A stretch of 62,754 nt of DNA, from positions 1-62,754 of IMG/VR virus record IMGVR_UViG_3300020472_000024, one strand, 5' to 3'. Both the position numbers and the translations under genes were made by a program. Shown here one piece after another: positions 55,264 to 62,754 of the stretch (the stretch's first letter is position 1; each line of letters starts with the position of its first letter). A model generated the notes under the pieces. It saw only the letters and a list, made by a program, of their open reading frames with translations, made no database searches and had not been told where the DNA came from. Source of the stretch: a virus.

Positions 55264-56484
55264 TTATCCTTTTACCCAATCTTTGGCGATAGTAAAGTTT
55301 GCTCTACTAAACTCTAATCTATCTACCAGTTTAACTGCACCTGCTTTTTTATCTACTGCAACAAATCCTTCTGGATTAGTTACTCTATAACCATTAGGTG
55401 TTCTAATAAAATGTCCTATTGATTGTATCTGCGATAATTTTTGTATTAAAAAATTCTTTGCATTTCCTAAACTTACGTGTGAAGCAATAGCAAAATACAA
55501 AGCATTTCTATTTCTATCTATAAATTTTAAATTTGTTTCTAATGCTTCTTTATATTTTTGTTTACCTTTTTCAGTTTTTCTAGCACTAATTTCTGTTCTT
55601 AAAATTTGTTCATAATATTCTCTAAACATATCTTGTAAAGTTTTAACCTTACCCATATGTCCTTGTGTGTTTCTAATGTAATGATTGAAAAATGATTTTA
55701 GTCTAAACCCTACTGATAAAGGATCGTTTGATTTCATTTGATTTAATAATGGACCTGCCTTAATTAAAGACCCTTGTGCCATTCTTATTAGTCCATCAAA
55801 CCTAGATAATTCTCCAGAAGTAAATGTAGATGATCCAGATGTATCAGTATAACCTGCACTTGCTAAATAAACTGCCGTTGATCCTGAAGTACCTCGTATT
55901 GTTCCAAACCCAGCAGATAAACTATCCATAGTTTTACCTGAATAGAAAGTATGAAATACAATTCCTATTCTTGCTCTGGATATTCTTCTACCTAACTTTG
56001 AAGAAGTTGGTACTGCATATGTTATAGTGTTAGGTGTAAAAGTTATCATCTTTTCACCATCTATACTTGCCATTTTCAAATCACTTTTTGTGAATAACAA
56101 ATCACCTTGATAGACACCTCTTATGCCTAATCTTTTTAAATCTCTTAAACACGCCATTAATTTCATTGCAACAGGACCAGAGTGATTTCTGCTTATGTCG
56201 CCAGGTGTGTAATTTATTTTAGGTGTTTTGTTGAAGACTGATTTTGTACCGACAAAGAATTTGCCGTTCTCAGGATTTGTGCCACAGATTATGGCAGGAG
56301 CGCCGTCCCATTTAACAGACATATTAACTCGTCCGCTAGCAGAACCAGCCAGCATATTTCTTACTGACTTTAAAAAATTTATTGCATTCTCTCCACCTTT
56401 TGAACCACGATTTATTATATCGTCTTCTAGGTGTTCTAGGTGCGTATTCTTTTCTGTGGTAATGAAACCTTTAAAACTAAACAT
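55264..56484 (-). CDS. Ligase/nucleotidyltransferase-like protein (DUF6267-like)
   Basis: 406 aa. MFSFKGFITTEKNTHLEH is targeting-like. VNMSVKWDGAPAIICG has the K-x-D-G of motif I of ATP-dependent ligases, GVYQGDLLFTKSDL fits motif III/IIIa, and IGIVFHTFYSG motif IV. No other ligase domains follow; the C-terminal half is helical. Could be an RNA ligase-like enzyme or an inactive structural derivative. Late promoter TATAAATA 59 nt upstream. Confidence 0.6.
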   Translation of the reverse strand: MFSFKGFITTEKNTHLEHLEDDIINRGSKGGENAINFLKSVRNMLAGSASGRVNMSVKWDGAPAIICGTNPENGKFFVGTKSVFNKTPKINYTPGDISRNHSGPVAMKLMACLRDLKRLGIRGVYQGDLLFTKSDLKMASIDGEKMITFTPNTITYAVPTSSKLGRRISRARIGIVFHTFYSGKTMDSLSAGFGTIRGTSGSTAVYLASAGYTDTSGSSTFTSGELSRFDGLIRMAQGSLIKAGPLLNQMKSNDPLSVGFRLKSFFNHYIRNTQGHMGKVKTLQDMFREYYEQILRTEISARKTEKGKQKYKEALETNLKFIDRNRNALYFAIASHVSLGNAKNFLIQKLSQIQSIGHFIRTPNGYRVTNPEGFVAVDKKAGAVKLVDRLEFSRANFTIAKDWVKG

Positions 56485-56543
56485 TTATTCTCCAATTTAT
56501 CCATTAATATAATCATCACTTCCCCATAAACAAATCATACTAC

Positions 56544-56551
56544 TATTTATA
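56544..56551 (-). promoter_or_regulatory. T4-type late promoter box TATAAATA before the ligase-like gene
   Basis: Box overlaps the stop of the 454-aa gene and lies 59 nt before the ATG at 56484, which has a GGAGAA ribosome site. It would drive the run of targeting-peptide genes. Confidence 0.65.
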
Positions 56552-57911
56552 CTATTTTTAGTCCAGATGTAGTTATAAACAAAGACTTGCCTTTCCAACC
56601 ACCTGCTGCTCTAGTTCTACAAGTTACTGGCATTTTAACACTAAAACTCTTGTATTTAAAAAACAATTTAAAAGATTGACCTTTATTGTCATAATCAAAA
56701 TTAATATTTTTTAATTCACTAGATTTTTTAACTGATAATATGTTCTTTAAATCACTATCAGCAGATACATCTTTCATAATACTCGGTCCTTGTTCTTTAC
56801 CTATTAATAATTTGTAAGGACAAGGTGTACTTTTAACTCTAGGATCCTCGTAAGTATAAAAGAAAATTGTATTTAAAAAGTACATTAAGTTATCTGGTTT
56901 CTTTAAAAAGTTACCTAGATTTTTTATTACATTGTTTCTAAAAGGATAATAAAAACCTTCAGCATAAAAATCTAATTTTTGTGATCTGAATATAGTAGCA
57001 AGTTCACCAAAACTTTTTGCTGAAGCACTTTCACTATACTTTTCTTTTCTAATATCAAAATTTTTTAATGCACCTAATATTAATTTTTTATCTTTAGGTA
57101 TTTCTTTTTCTGCTTGATCCCAAGCAGTATCTATCATAGTACAAACATTTTTTAATTGTTTTGTATCTTCTAACTTACCAAAGTAGGCATACATATTTGT
57201 ATTAAATTTTGGCGTTTCATCTTTACCTTCTGAAATTTTATTTGAGTATCCTTGATAGTCTCCTTTTTTAAGTTCAACAACTACATCTGATGGATTTTTA
57301 TCTGATACTCCTGGTGGTTTACCTCTAGGACACCAATATACTTTGTAAGGTTTTTTACCACCTATATCTTTATTAATAGCAATAGCATTATTAAATCCTA
57401 TTTTAATATCTCTTTCAGCAGTTTCATCTTTATCTATTAGTTCAGCAAGTTGTTCATAAGATACTTCATCTACTCCACCACTACTTGGATTTAAAACACC
57501 TGTACCTTTTCTACCAAATTTAGAAACATCACTTTCTAGTTTGTTTGAATAAGTGTTAGGACTATACTTGTTGATTAGAAAAAATACAGAAAGAATTTCG
57601 TTTACATTGGAAGAAGCAGTCGTATCTTTACGACCTTTCATACCATAATGACCTGTAATATCTGATTTTCTTATTGTGATAAAATATTTTAAATCTGTTT
57701 GTTTATTAAAGACTTGAAATATAAATTTGCCATTTGTGGTTAATAATAGTGTGCCTCTTCCATTATCAACATTTTTGTAAAGTAATTCGGTAATACCTTT
57801 TACTTTTCTATCTTTTAATAATTTGCTTACCTTTTGATCTACTGCTTTTTGTAAAGTGTAGTAAGGATTTAAAACATTTTTCTGTTTATAATAGGGCGAT
57901 ACGGTTACCAT
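56547..57911 (-). CDS. Putative PD-(D/E)XK-type nuclease
   Basis: 454 aa. ASSNVNEILSVFFLINKYSP (Glu in a helix) and NPSDVVVELKKGDYQGYSNK (D-x-x-V-E-L-K, then S-N-K) form the E...D-(E)xK pattern of restriction-type nucleases. A basic C-terminus ends FITTSGLKIV. It may degrade host DNA or act in packaging or recombination. It is preceded by promoter P10, where a sigma70 -10 and a late box coincide. Confidence 0.5.
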   Translation of the reverse strand: MVTVSPYYKQKNVLNPYYTLQKAVDQKVSKLLKDRKVKGITELLYKNVDNGRGTLLLTTNGKFIFQVFNKQTDLKYFITIRKSDITGHYGMKGRKDTTASSNVNEILSVFFLINKYSPNTYSNKLESDVSKFGRKGTGVLNPSSGGVDEVSYEQLAELIDKDETAERDIKIGFNNAIAINKDIGGKKPYKVYWCPRGKPPGVSDKNPSDVVVELKKGDYQGYSNKISEGKDETPKFNTNMYAYFGKLEDTKQLKNVCTMIDTAWDQAEKEIPKDKKLILGALKNFDIRKEKYSESASAKSFGELATIFRSQKLDFYAEGFYYPFRNNVIKNLGNFLKKPDNLMYFLNTIFFYTYEDPRVKSTPCPYKLLIGKEQGPSIMKDVSADSDLKNILSVKKSSELKNINFDYDNKGQSFKLFFKYKSFSVKMPVTCRTRAAGGWKGKSLFITTSGLKIV

Positions 57912-57916
57912 ATCAC

Positions 57917-57947
57917 TATTTATATACTATTATAAAGAGAATGTCAA
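57917..57947 (-). promoter_or_regulatory. Composite promoter P10: sigma70 -35/-10 with a TATAAATA late box at the -10
   Basis: GTGCTTGACA with -35 at 57942-57947, 17 nt spacer, TATAAA at 57919-57924, which extends to TATAAATA (57917-57924). Seven nt separate the hexamer from the ATG at 57911. The site could be read early by host sigma70 and late by the phage sigma. Confidence 0.75.
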
Positions 57948-58207
57948 GCACGAGTCCATAGGAATCTTGGTATACCACCACTATTTTCCCATACACGGTT
58001 CTTATTTTGAAAGTCTGCTAGTTTCTGTGCGTCTTCTTCAAAGAAGTATTCCGAAACAGCATTTTTAGTAGGGTGTTCTATAACTTGCCAGACAAATTTA
58101 CGACCTCTTTTTTTCATCTTAACTTTATAAGATAATTTAGGATACTCTTTATCTGATCTAGGTTTTCTATCACCTCTATGGAATCTCACTTTTTGTTTTT
58201 TAGGCAT
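57944..58207 (-). CDS. Basic small conserved protein
   Basis: 87 aa, starts MPKKQKVRFHRGDRKPRSDK; middle RGRKFVWQVIEHPTKNAVSE and end GGIPRFLWTRA. Very basic start suggests nucleic-acid binding. Its last bases overlap P10. Function unknown. Confidence 0.55.
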   Translation of the reverse strand: MPKKQKVRFHRGDRKPRSDKEYPKLSYKVKMKKRGRKFVWQVIEHPTKNAVSEYFFEEDAQKLADFQNKNRVWENSGGIPRFLWTRA

Positions 58208-59648
58208 TGTATATTTCCTTTATTGCTTGTTTGTGAGTAATTAAATCCCAACTAGCAATTTCAGCATTTCGTTGAGATTCAAATAAGTCTAATTTTGATA
58301 TTATTTTTTCATCTAATTTTAAATATTTTTCTTTTATAATATCTCTATTAATCATATCTAGTCCTTCTAATAAGACTACAAAGTGTTGTGGTTGAAATAA
58401 AACGTATCCACTATCATTAACTAAATCATCAACAGCAGGTAATCTAGTTTTCCATAAATGTAATTTCTCTGCTAAACTATCAGGTATATCCATTTCTTTT
58501 ATGTCTTGCCAAAATTTAGAATCTTTTCTAGGAGTAATATAATGTAATGCTACAAAATCTCTAATGTTATTATTAATACTTGTAATACTTTTATTATACC
58601 ATTTAATAGTATGTTCATTATAGTTTAATATATTTTGACTTAAAACATATGCTGATTGAATAGAAGAACCAATTGAGGATGCCTCTAAAGGTTCTATAAA
58701 GTTAGCACTTAAACCAACTGCAACACAATTTTTAATCCAAGTATCTTTTAAAGCACCTGGATCAAACTTAATATGTTTCTTAACATCTATTTCATATCCT
58801 AATTCTTTTTCAACTTCTTCTTTTGCTTGCTCTGGTGTTATATAACTACCATCAAAAATATATCCATTACCGTGTCTACCTTGTACAGGTATTTTAAATC
58901 TCCAACCATACTTCATTGCTTTTGCTAGTGTCCACATATTATAATTGTCTTCGTCACCAGTTGGAAATACAATAGCGGAATTCATTTTTAAATACTTGTC
59001 ATATGATTCCCACTCAGCACCTAGTTTATTGATTAACAATTTTTTAAATCCTGTACAATCAATATAGAAATCTGCATTGTAAGTATTGTCTTTACTTAAA
59101 ACTTCTTTTATACTTCCGTCTTCTTGTAATTTTACATCTGCTATTTCGTCATCTGTAATAGTAATGTTTCTTTCAATACACTTTTCTTGCAACCAAGTAT
59201 TTAATTTATGAGTATCAAAATGAAATTGAGCAGTTACTATTGATTTTAAAAGTTTTGCAGGGTACATACTATTTTTAATATGTTTATCAGCAGGACAATT
59301 TCCATCATTAATTAACTTATGATAATATATAAAGTCACCTGAATTTTTAATTGCTTGCATTTCGTATGATACGGTATTAAGATAATCTGGAGTTCCCCAA
59401 TCTTTAAAATTTATACCAAATTTAAAAGTAGCACCACAATGTTTTATTAATGACTCTTTCTTCTCACCAATATATGCTAAAAAATCTGACCAATGTTCAG
59501 TAGAACCTTCACCTACACCTATAATTCCTACCTTATCTGATTTTACAATATCAATATTAAGTTGTGGATATTTTGTTTTTAATATTAATGCTGTAACTAA
59601 ACCTGCTGTGCCAGCGCCTACAACTAATATTGAATCAACTTTATTCAT
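58200..59648 (-). CDS. Flavin-dependent tryptophan-halogenase-like enzyme
   Basis: 482 aa. FAD site ILVVGAGTAGLVTALILKTK; VGIIGVGEGSTEHWSDFLAY is the family GVGE block; ATFKFGINFKDWG includes the catalytic Lys position. MKYGWRFKIPVQGRHGNGYI stands where W-x-W-x-IP lies, with Phe for the second Trp. SANFIEPLEASSIGSSIQSA is the conserved FIEPLEAS motif. It should form HOX and halogenate an aromatic substrate; a cyanophage enzyme (VirX1) of this family is known. Host substrate unknown. Confidence 0.85.
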   Translation of the reverse strand: MNKVDSILVVGAGTAGLVTALILKTKYPQLNIDIVKSDKVGIIGVGEGSTEHWSDFLAYIGEKKESLIKHCGATFKFGINFKDWGTPDYLNTVSYEMQAIKNSGDFIYYHKLINDGNCPADKHIKNSMYPAKLLKSIVTAQFHFDTHKLNTWLQEKCIERNITITDDEIADVKLQEDGSIKEVLSKDNTYNADFYIDCTGFKKLLINKLGAEWESYDKYLKMNSAIVFPTGDEDNYNMWTLAKAMKYGWRFKIPVQGRHGNGYIFDGSYITPEQAKEEVEKELGYEIDVKKHIKFDPGALKDTWIKNCVAVGLSANFIEPLEASSIGSSIQSAYVLSQNILNYNEHTIKWYNKSITSINNNIRDFVALHYITPRKDSKFWQDIKEMDIPDSLAEKLHLWKTRLPAVDDLVNDSGYVLFQPQHFVVLLEGLDMINRDIIKEKYLKLDEKIISKLDLFESQRNAEIASWDLITHKQAIKEIYNA

Positions 59649-60162
59649 TTTTTCCCCAAGTATTAAAACTTAAAACTGCTCTGTCTTTACTTTTATTAAT
59701 ACTATCTCCTGAACCGTGCATTAAATAACTCGGCCACATTAACATCAATCCTGTTGTAAGTGTCATTTCTTTAGTTTCTTCTGTTGAAGGATTTTTAAAA
59801 ACTAACTTGCTACTATGTTCATCTGCTTTTAAAACTACAATGCCAGAGATAATTGAACCAGGATGATTGTGATATTTTAATGTACTATCTTCACCTTGTA
59901 TATTAATCCAAGAGTCTTGCATTCTTTGATTAGGTATGTAAACTTCGTTCATAATTTTATCTTCTATATCTTTATGATAGTCTAAAATATAAGAGTTGCC
60001 TCCCATATTAATATATGTTGTTTTAGCGTTGCCTTTAAAGTAATCATACTGCCCTAAATCTTTTGGATTAATACTATTAATTATTTTATCTATTTCTGTA
60101 TCATTTAAAAAATTATATTTTTCATATATATCTATTGTAAAAATAGTTTTCTTTCTCATCAT
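59641..60162 (-). CDS. 2OG-Fe(II) oxygenase
   Basis: 173 aa. STLKYHNHPGSIISGIVVLK gives the first His of the site, SKLVFKNPS the middle strand, and LMLMWPSYLMHGSGDSINKS the distal His with RAVLSFNTW ending the barrel. Resembles 2OG oxygenases of T4-like cyanophages. Sits between gp41 and the halogenase, with 4-8 nt overlaps. Substrate unknown; the neighbouring halogenase suggests a joint modification path, speculatively. Confidence 0.7.
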   Translation of the reverse strand: MMRKKTIFTIDIYEKYNFLNDTEIDKIINSINPKDLGQYDYFKGNAKTTYINMGGNSYILDYHKDIEDKIMNEVYIPNQRMQDSWINIQGEDSTLKYHNHPGSIISGIVVLKADEHSSKLVFKNPSTEETKEMTLTTGLMLMWPSYLMHGSGDSINKSKDRAVLSFNTWGKNE

Positions 60163-61529
60163 ACTTTAAAATCTGAAAACTTGTCGTAAGGATTTTCTAC
60201 TTTAAGATCAGGTTCTTTTCCTTTATCTACTATATTTTGTGCTTGATTATCAACATCATATAGTTTCATTTTTGCTCTATCTACACCTACAATAAATGAT
60301 CTGAACATAGCAGGATCATTATATCTATTCTTTAATTGTTTAACTTTCATTTGACCTAGTTGTTCTAGTTCTTCATTTGATTGTAAAGCAAACATAAAGT
60401 CAGCAGTTGCAGGCAAACCAAAAGACTCTGCCGTATCTTCTAATCCAATATCTGTACTAACGAAACCAGTTCTAGTAGTTTGTGTTGCACTAAAAATTGG
60501 TACATCAAATTCTACAGCAAGACCTCTTAATTCTTCTGCAATTGCTTTTATGTAAAAGTAAGATGATATATTACCACCTTTGAATCTGGCACTAGCACAT
60601 ATGTTAAGATAATCTATGAAGACAACATCTGGTCTAAAACTTTTCTTTAGTGCTAGTTCATTAAACAATGCTCTAAAGTGTCCACTATGAGCAGACGCAG
60701 TTGGATATTCTTTAATAATTAATTGACCGTTTGTTTTGTTTTTAACTTTTAATATTTTAGAATCATACAAGTCTTTTGGTAATGCGTGTAGATCATCTAT
60801 TGTTGTGTCTAATAAGTTGGCGTCTATTCTTTCAGCAATTCTTTCTTCTGCCATTTCTAAAGTAATATACAATACATTTAAACCTTGTGCCAAATAAGCA
60901 CTAGCACAATGACACATAAACAAAGACTTACCTACACCTGTACCTGCAAGAGCAATGTTTAATGTCTTACTTGGTACACCACCTTTTGTAATTCTATTGA
61001 AGTAACTTAAATCAAATTGATACTTCTTCTCTTTTGTATGATAATATTTAAATCTGGATTCTGCGTCTTGTATATAATCGTGTCCTATATGATTATCAAA
61101 ACTTACTGCTAATGCGTCTGCAAGAATACTAGGTATTGCCTCTGGTGTTTTGTCTTTAGATTTACCATCTAAAATTTTAATACCGTCTAATACTGCATTG
61201 TGAACAGCACGATCTTTACAAAATTTTTCAGTTGTATCTAACAACCATTTGTTATCAACATCTTCAGGATTAAGTGTAGATAATAATTCTTTTACTATTT
61301 TATTTTCTTCTTCGTTAATATCTTTTCTATTATTAAGTTCAATTAATATAGTTTCTTTTGTAGGTAAATTTTTATATTTCTGTACAAAGTTATCAATCTC
61401 TTGGAATAAAATCTTTTCTTCTCTTTTAGGAAAATAAATTTCGTTTACAAAAGGTAAAACCTTTCTAGTGTAATCTTCATTGAAGATAAGATTTCTTAAT
61501 ATTGTTTGTTCTATTCTTTCGTTATTCAT
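60159..61529 (-). CDS. 41: gp41 replicative DNA helicase (DnaB family)
   Basis: 456 aa, close to T4 gp41 (475 aa). Walker A LNIALAGTGVGKSLFMCHCA, LYITLEMAEERIAERID (H1a), RPDVVFIDYLNICASARF (Walker B) and VPIFSATQTTRTGF (sensor) follow the DnaB/RecA fold after an all-helical N-domain. It unwinds the fork with gp61 primase and is loaded by gp59, all encoded here. Confidence 0.95.
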   Translation of the reverse strand: MNNERIEQTILRNLIFNEDYTRKVLPFVNEIYFPKREEKILFQEIDNFVQKYKNLPTKETILIELNNRKDINEEENKIVKELLSTLNPEDVDNKWLLDTTEKFCKDRAVHNAVLDGIKILDGKSKDKTPEAIPSILADALAVSFDNHIGHDYIQDAESRFKYYHTKEKKYQFDLSYFNRITKGGVPSKTLNIALAGTGVGKSLFMCHCASAYLAQGLNVLYITLEMAEERIAERIDANLLDTTIDDLHALPKDLYDSKILKVKNKTNGQLIIKEYPTASAHSGHFRALFNELALKKSFRPDVVFIDYLNICASARFKGGNISSYFYIKAIAEELRGLAVEFDVPIFSATQTTRTGFVSTDIGLEDTAESFGLPATADFMFALQSNEELEQLGQMKVKQLKNRYNDPAMFRSFIVGVDRAKMKLYDVDNQAQNIVDKGKEPDLKVENPYDKFSDFKV

Positions 61530-61531
61530 AA

Positions 61532-62080
61532 TTAAATGTAATGTAGATAACTTCCTACTATATATTTTGGTTGTTTAATTGGTTTATGTCCTATATGTTT
61601 ATAGTTCCACATAGGAGGAAACATTAATAATCTGCCAGTTTTTGGTTGTACTTTCATATCATATTCAGGAAAGGATGTATGACCACCTTCATTATCTTTT
61701 AAATATAAAAAGAACACAAGAAATCTTTTGGCACTAGCATAGTCCATAACATCTACGTGTTCCTGAAATTCATCTACATTATTAACTTCATATTTTTTAA
61801 AACGGATTTGTTCAAACCCAAATTTTTCTGGCCATTGTTTGACTTTATCTATATTATTATCTTTCATATACTTGTCAACATATGGTCTTAATGTTTTGTA
61901 TATTATATCAACGTACTCTTGCCAATCTTCATTTGAATTAATATTGATTTCTGTAAAAGACCTATGATCTTTTAATTCTGTTTTCATCCATTGTTGTTTT
62001 GAATCTTCAAACTTGTCAATCAAGTGTTGACATTGTTTTGGTTTTAATACATCATCATATACAGAAATATAATTACTCAA
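61532..62080 (-). CDS. 2OG-Fe(II) oxygenase (prolyl-4-hydroxylase type)
   Basis: 182 aa. DEFQEHVDVMDYASAKRFLV (H-x-D), FFLYLKDNEGGHTSFPEYDM and VQPKTGRLLMFPPMWNYKHI with the distal His, then a basic residue for 2OG. P4Hc-like fold. Third oxygenase in the window. Between a small gene and gp41 in the replication operon; it could modify a protein or nucleotide. Substrate unknown. Confidence 0.78.
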   Translation of the reverse strand: MSNYISVYDDVLKPKQCQHLIDKFEDSKQQWMKTELKDHRSFTEININSNEDWQEYVDIIYKTLRPYVDKYMKDNNIDKVKQWPEKFGFEQIRFKKYEVNNVDEFQEHVDVMDYASAKRFLVFFLYLKDNEGGHTSFPEYDMKVQPKTGRLLMFPPMWNYKHIGHKPIKQPKYIVGSYLHYI

Positions 62081-62384
62081 TTGGATCTCCTCTTTTCAAC
62101 TTCTCATCTAAAAATTTTATTAACATATCACCAATATAGTCTATAAACTCTTTATTGTCAAGGTCCGTTTCGTGTGGATTAAAAATTATATCGTAATCAA
62201 ACTTCATAGATTTAGTACCATCTGGATTTTCTTCTTTTCCAAATCCAACTTTACCATATTTAAATATAACACCTTTGTACGGTGGTTGTAATAACTTTAT
62301 ACTAGTAAAGTCATCACCTTCTCGTTGTACAAAAGCGTATTTTTTATTCTTCGTCTGATCCGTAGGAGAATTTTCTTTTGGCAT
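62073..62384 (-). CDS. Conserved small protein between uvsX and the oxygenase
   Basis: 103 aa from [20 protein letters not shown]. Core [20 protein letters not shown] and [20 protein letters not shown] is a beta domain seen in marine T4-like genomes near uvsX, from memory. Overlaps the uvsX end by 41 nt; an ATG two codons earlier is possible. An internal promoter-like site lies in its 3' part. Confidence 0.55.
   Translation of the reverse strand: MPKENSPTDQTKNKKYAFVQREGDDFTSIKLLQPPYKGVIFKYGKVGFGKEENPDGTKSMKFDYDIIFNPHETDLDNKEFIDYIGDMLIKFLDEKLKRGDPIE
62133..62161 (-). promoter_or_regulatory. Intragenic sigma70-like site with leaderless geometry (candidate)
   Basis: CCTTGACA with -35 at 62156-62161, 17 nt spacer, TATATT at 62133-62138, 6 nt to an in-frame ATG (62124-62126). 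Same geometry as P1, P2, P4 and P5, but inside a coding region and before only 17 codons. It could serve the oxygenase and gp41. Confidence 0.4.
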
Positions 62385-62754
62385 ATTCATCAATCTTATC
62401 TAATGTTTCTTTTGTAAAATATTTTTCAGGTTCTGTATTGATTGACTTACCAAAAACTTTAGAACCATCAGGCATTTCATATCTTGTAGATACTTTTTTA
62501 AATACACCTGCTTGTTCGCCAAGTTCTAAAAGACCATAGTATTTGTCTAGTCCTTTTTTGTAAGTAAGTCTTACGTCTATCATAGCGTTTTCTTTTGTTA
62601 ACCTTGATTTATAATTTTTACAATGAATTACATTACCTATCACTTCTGTGCCTTCTTTTTCTTTTCGTTTAGAAAGATAGATGATTGATGAAGCAGCGTA
62701 TTTCAAACCTGAACCGCCACCCATTTCTTTTTGTGGAAACATAGAACCAATAAC
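62344..62754 (-). CDS. uvsX: UvsX recombinase (RecA-like), 3' part, runs off the right edge
   Basis: About 136 C-terminal codons. The visible part begins [20 protein letters not shown] (DNA-binding loop region) and continues [40 protein letters not shown] and [17 protein letters not shown], all matching the T4 UvsX C-terminal half from memory. UvsX performs strand exchange in recombination-driven replication. The Walker A part is outside the window. Ends acidic (SYGSDEE), as in T4. Confidence 0.9.
   Translation of the reverse strand, partial: VIGSMFPQKEMGGGSGLKYAASSIIYLSKRKEKEGTEVIGNVIHCKNYKSRLTKENAMIDVRLTYKKGLDKYYGLLELGEQAGVFKKVSTRYEMPDGSKVFGKSINTEPEKYFTKETLDKIDEYAKRKFSYGSDEE

Noticed and set aside
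56485-56531. 13-codon frame MICLWGSDDYING between the nuclease-like and ligase-like genes
   Set aside because: Too short and without a clear ribosome site; treated as leader of the ligase-like gene.
1-62754. tRNA genes, CRISPR arrays, insertion sequences, integrase or attachment sites
   Set aside because: I saw no cloverleaf apart from the tmRNA acceptor arm, no regularly spaced repeats, and no transposase or integrase motifs; the phage looks lytic in this window.

Overview
The window is a 62.8 kb stretch of an AT-rich T4-like (straight-tail, 'myovirus') phage genome. Every gene I accept lies on the minus strand. T4 replication and transcription genes fix the identity: uvsX (right edge, partial), gp41 helicase, gp61 primase, RNase H, nrdA/nrdB, gp59 helicase loader, gp33 late co-activator and gp32 ssDNA-binding protein (left edge, partial). 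The host is most likely a streamlined marine alphaproteobacterium such as SAR11/Pelagibacter. This is inferred from the low GC, the many genes of marine T4-like phage type, a circularly permuted two-piece tmRNA (the alphaproteobacterial form) and a Rickettsiales-like 17 kDa-antigen lipoprotein. I cannot check the host from sequence alone.

Layout in transcription order (right to left). 62.7-56.5 kb: uvsX, gp41, two 2OG-Fe(II) oxygenases, a flavin-dependent halogenase and a nuclease-like protein. 56.5-44.5 kb: virion and head genes. At least nine proteins here begin with a short basic amphipathic peptide ending in a (I/L/V/M)xE-type site, like the capsid-targeting sequence of T4 internal proteins. 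Several of them are enzymes (adenylate kinase, another P-loop kinase, a fused nucleotidyltransferase/cytidylyltransferase, a ligase-like protein). 44.5-40.5 kb: a third 2OG oxygenase, an FkbM methyltransferase, a probable holin/spanin lysis group and small secreted proteins. 40.5-33.6 kb: a curli-like cassette (CsgF, CsgG, a curlin-repeat protein, a FecR-domain protein and a CHASE2 adenylate/guanylate cyclase), opened by a T4-type late promoter and closed by a candidate terminator.

33.5-28.4 kb: primase, nrdA, nrdB, a zinc ribbon and a RuvC-like resolvase. 28.4-18.9 kb: a glycan island of glycosyltransferases, methyltransferases and a dTDP-glucose 4,6-dehydratase. 18.8-11.2 kb: many small genes including LPP20-like and 17 kDa-antigen-like lipoproteins, glutaredoxin and RNase H. 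11.2-4.6 kb: SprT-like protease, membrane-anchored glucosaminidase, M15 endolysin and a PD-(D/E)XK exonuclease. 4.5-0 kb: secreted protein, tmRNA, peroxiredoxin, gp33, gp59 and gp32.

Two promoter classes can be read directly. Ten intergenic sites carry a sigma70-like (G)CTTGAC[A/T] -35 box about 17 nt from a TATA-rich -10 box. In four of these exactly 6 nt separate the -10 from an ATG, so the start codon would sit at +1 and the mRNA would be leaderless. T4-type TATAAATA late boxes precede virion genes, the curli-like cassette, the lysis group and gp32. The strongest candidates for unusual biology are the leaderless early promoters, the permuted tmRNA, the curli/FecR/cyclase cassette, the set of enzymes with capsid-targeting-like N-termini, and the halogenase with its oxygenase neighbours.
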